Positions 6,791 through 7,877 of a stretch of 7,877 nucleotides of DNA are shown here, piece by piece (position 1 is the stretch's first letter; each line of letters begins with the position of its first letter). Origin of the DNA: Oceanococcus sp041625325 (GTDB lineage Bacteria; Pseudomonadota; Gammaproteobacteria; Nevskiales; Oceanococcaceae); the NCBI GenBank assembly GCA_041625325.1, contig JBFJTN010000172.1:1-7877 (forward strand), given 5' to 3'. Position numbers and translations under genes: made by a program. The notes under the pieces were generated by a model. That model was not told where the DNA came from. It ran no database searches and worked only from the letters and a program-made list of their open reading frames with translations.

Positions 6791-6815
6791 AGCCGCAAGC
6801 TTCGGCGGCTGAAGC
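6791..6815 (+). terminator. Overlapping stem-loops downstream of the EAL protein gene
   Basis: Two mutually exclusive hairpins share this segment: a 6-bp stem, 6791-6796 with 6805-6810 (8-nt loop), and a 5-bp stem, 6799-6803 with 6811-6815 (7-nt loop). There is no T tract after them. They lie about 30-50 bases beyond the stop codon, a usual place for transcript-end structures, but neither is a convincing intrinsic terminator. Confidence 0.3.
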
Positions 6816-6829
6816 CTGGCGATCACGTC

Positions 6830-6860
6830 TTGATCCAGGTCATGGCCGCTCCACTATAGC
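6830..6860 (+). promoter_or_regulatory. Weak promoter candidate for the antiporter gene
   Basis: TTGATC (6830-6835, four of six to the -35 consensus) and TATAGC (6855-6860, four of six to the -10 consensus) are separated by 19 bases, longer than the ideal 17. A transcript from it would begin only a few bases before the ATG at 6871, giving an almost leaderless mRNA. Low confidence. Confidence 0.2.
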
Positions 6861-6870
6861 CCAGGCCCTA

Positions 6871-7877
6871 ATGGGCGCCGGTGTTCTGCTGGCGCAACCC
6901 TTGCTCACCACGCTGTTTCTCACTCTGGGCGGTCTGTTCCTGGCCGGTCTGGCCACCGACCTGCTGGGTCGGAAGACCCGTCTGCCACGGGTCAGCCTGT
7001 TGCTGCTGTTCGGCTTCGCCATCGGGCCCGGCGGCCTGGGCGTGCTGCCCCCGCTGGGTGAGCTGTGGCAGAGCGCCATCACCAATATCGCCCTGGTCAT
7101 GGTCGGCTTTCTGCTGGGCGACAGCCTGCGCGTCGCCAGCTTGAAGGCGCGGGGCAGGGAAGTCCTGCTGGTGTCCCTGCTGGTCACCGTGTTGACGGCC
7201 CTGGTGGTCTTTTCCGGCCTGTGGCTGCTCGGGCTCAGCCTGCCCCTGGCGCTGTGTCTGGCGGGTATCGCCACCGCCACCGATCCGATGGCCACCGCTG
7301 ATGTGATCCACGAAACCGGCGCAAAGGGGCCGTTTACCGAGACCCTACGCGGCCTTGTCGCCCTGGACGACGCCTGGGGACTGCTGATGTTCACCGCCTT
7401 GCTGATCCTGGCGGATATCCTGAGCGGAAATGGTGGCGTCTCCCAGGTGCTGCAGCGCAGCCTTCACGAAGTCCTGGGATCCGTGCTGCTCGGCCTGTGT
7501 CTCGGCGTGCCGATGGCGCTGCTCAGCGGCCGACTGAGCCGGGGCGAGCCGACGCAGGCCGAGGCGCTGGGTTTCGTCTTCCTCTGCGCGGGACTGGCGC
7601 TGTGGCTGCAGCTGTCCTTTCTGCTCAGCGCCATCGTCATGGGGGTGACGGTGGCCAATCTGGCACGCCATCATCAGTATGCCTTCCACGAGATCGAAGG
7701 CATCGAGTGGCCGTTCCTGATCCTGTTCTTCATTCTGGCCGGCGCCTCCCTGGACACGGGCACGGTCCTGGCCTCGGGCCTGGTGGCTGCCGCCTACGTG
7801 ACGCTGCGTATGGCAGGCCGCCTGATCGGGGCGAGAATTGCCGGACGCCTGGCAGGGAGTTCGGTGGCCACGCGCCG
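6871..7877 (+). CDS. Monovalent cation:proton antiporter (Na_H_Exchanger family), N-terminal part
   Basis: The frame is open from 6871 to the window end (335 codons, no stop), so the 3' end is missing. The product is strongly hydrophobic with about ten visible membrane segments, consistent with an inner-membrane exchanger of Na+ or K+ for H+. Family landmarks: the FGFAIGPGGLGVLPP turn (47-61), the ATATDPMATADVI unwound-helix motif (134-146) with D138, the ALDDAWGLLMF segment (164-174) with the paired aspartates D166-D167 that bind the ion in the electrogenic type, and the WPFLILFFILAGASLDTG block (280-297), followed by LRMAGRLIGAR (312-322) with a membrane arginine. Wording is closest to the Kef/NhaP type; I cannot tell which ion it prefers. 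The ATG at 6871 is the first usable start, since no ATG, GTG or TTG lies in frame after the TGA at 6775; its ribosome binding site is weak (AGG at 6863-6865). It follows the EAL gene by 108 bp on the same strand. Confidence 0.92.
   Translation, partial: MGAGVLLAQPLLTTLFLTLGGLFLAGLATDLLGRKTRLPRVSLLLLFGFAIGPGGLGVLPPLGELWQSAITNIALVMVGFLLGDSLRVASLKARGREVLLVSLLVTVLTALVVFSGLWLLGLSLPLALCLAGIATATDPMATADVIHETGAKGPFTETLRGLVALDDAWGLLMFTALLILADILSGNGGVSQVLQRSLHEVLGSVLLGLCLGVPMALLSGRLSRGEPTQAEALGFVFLCAGLALWLQLSFLLSAIVMGVTVANLARHHQYAFHEIEGIEWPFLILFFILAGASLDTGTVLASGLVAAAYVTLRMAGRLIGARIAGRLAGSSVATR

Noticed and set aside
6868..7689. Antisense open frames (6868-7311 and 7345-7689) and short sense-strand frames (6881-7144, 7065-7301) over the antiporter.
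   Set aside because: The true frame, starting at 6871, runs uninterrupted to the window end and carries membrane helices and exchanger motifs; the others are shadows.
1..7877. A defence system, prophage, integron, insertion sequence or CRISPR array.
   Set aside because: No transposase, integrase, nuclease, repeat-spacer pattern, terminal inverted repeats or tRNA were found; composition looks even across the window and every gene has a housekeeping or signalling family match.

Overview
The window is a dense, GC-rich (roughly two-thirds G+C by eye) stretch of bacterial chromosome with all six recognisable genes on the + strand. Protein families and wording of conserved blocks (malate synthase G, a PAS/GGDEF/EAL signalling protein, a LysR regulator) suggest a proteobacterium, most likely a gammaproteobacterium. 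The genus cannot be read from this sequence. I see no tRNA, rRNA, insertion sequence, CRISPR array or prophage gene.

Layout. Positions 2-295 hold the last 97 codons of a LysR-type regulator, whose stop overlaps the start of a GNAT acetyltransferase (292-828) by four bases, so the two are translationally coupled. A 194-bp spacer follows. It carries three short GC-rich stem-loops, then an AT-rich palindrome that contains a plausible -10 box, then a good ribosome binding site for malate synthase G (glcB, 1023-3203). This enzyme is complete and has every catalytic and metal-binding residue expected. About 100 bp downstream on the same strand is a small protein with the outline of a PP2C-type phosphatase but with several signature metal-site residues replaced (3312-3947). 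After a 91-bp gap with a weak promoter-like stretch comes a 907-codon membrane protein (4039-6762): N-terminal membrane anchor, periplasmic sensor domain with a Cys-x4-Cys pair, second membrane helix, PAS, degenerate GGDEF, and an intact EAL domain. It probably hydrolyses cyclic di-GMP in response to an outside or redox signal. The last gene, a monovalent cation:proton antiporter with TDP and DD motifs, starts at 6871 and runs off the window end.

How they fit together. The central block mixes carbon metabolism (glyoxylate to malate) with signalling (pseudo-PP2C, c-di-GMP phosphodiesterase) and ion homeostasis (antiporter). The same-strand order allows glcB and the PP2C-like gene to be co-transcribed, but the functional link is an inference from proximity only. 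Glycolate oxidase (glcDEF) and isocitrate lyase (aceA) are not in the window. The least ordinary items are the degenerate PP2C-like protein behind glcB and the possible second translation start inside the EAL protein. Neither amounts to clear evidence of a new system.
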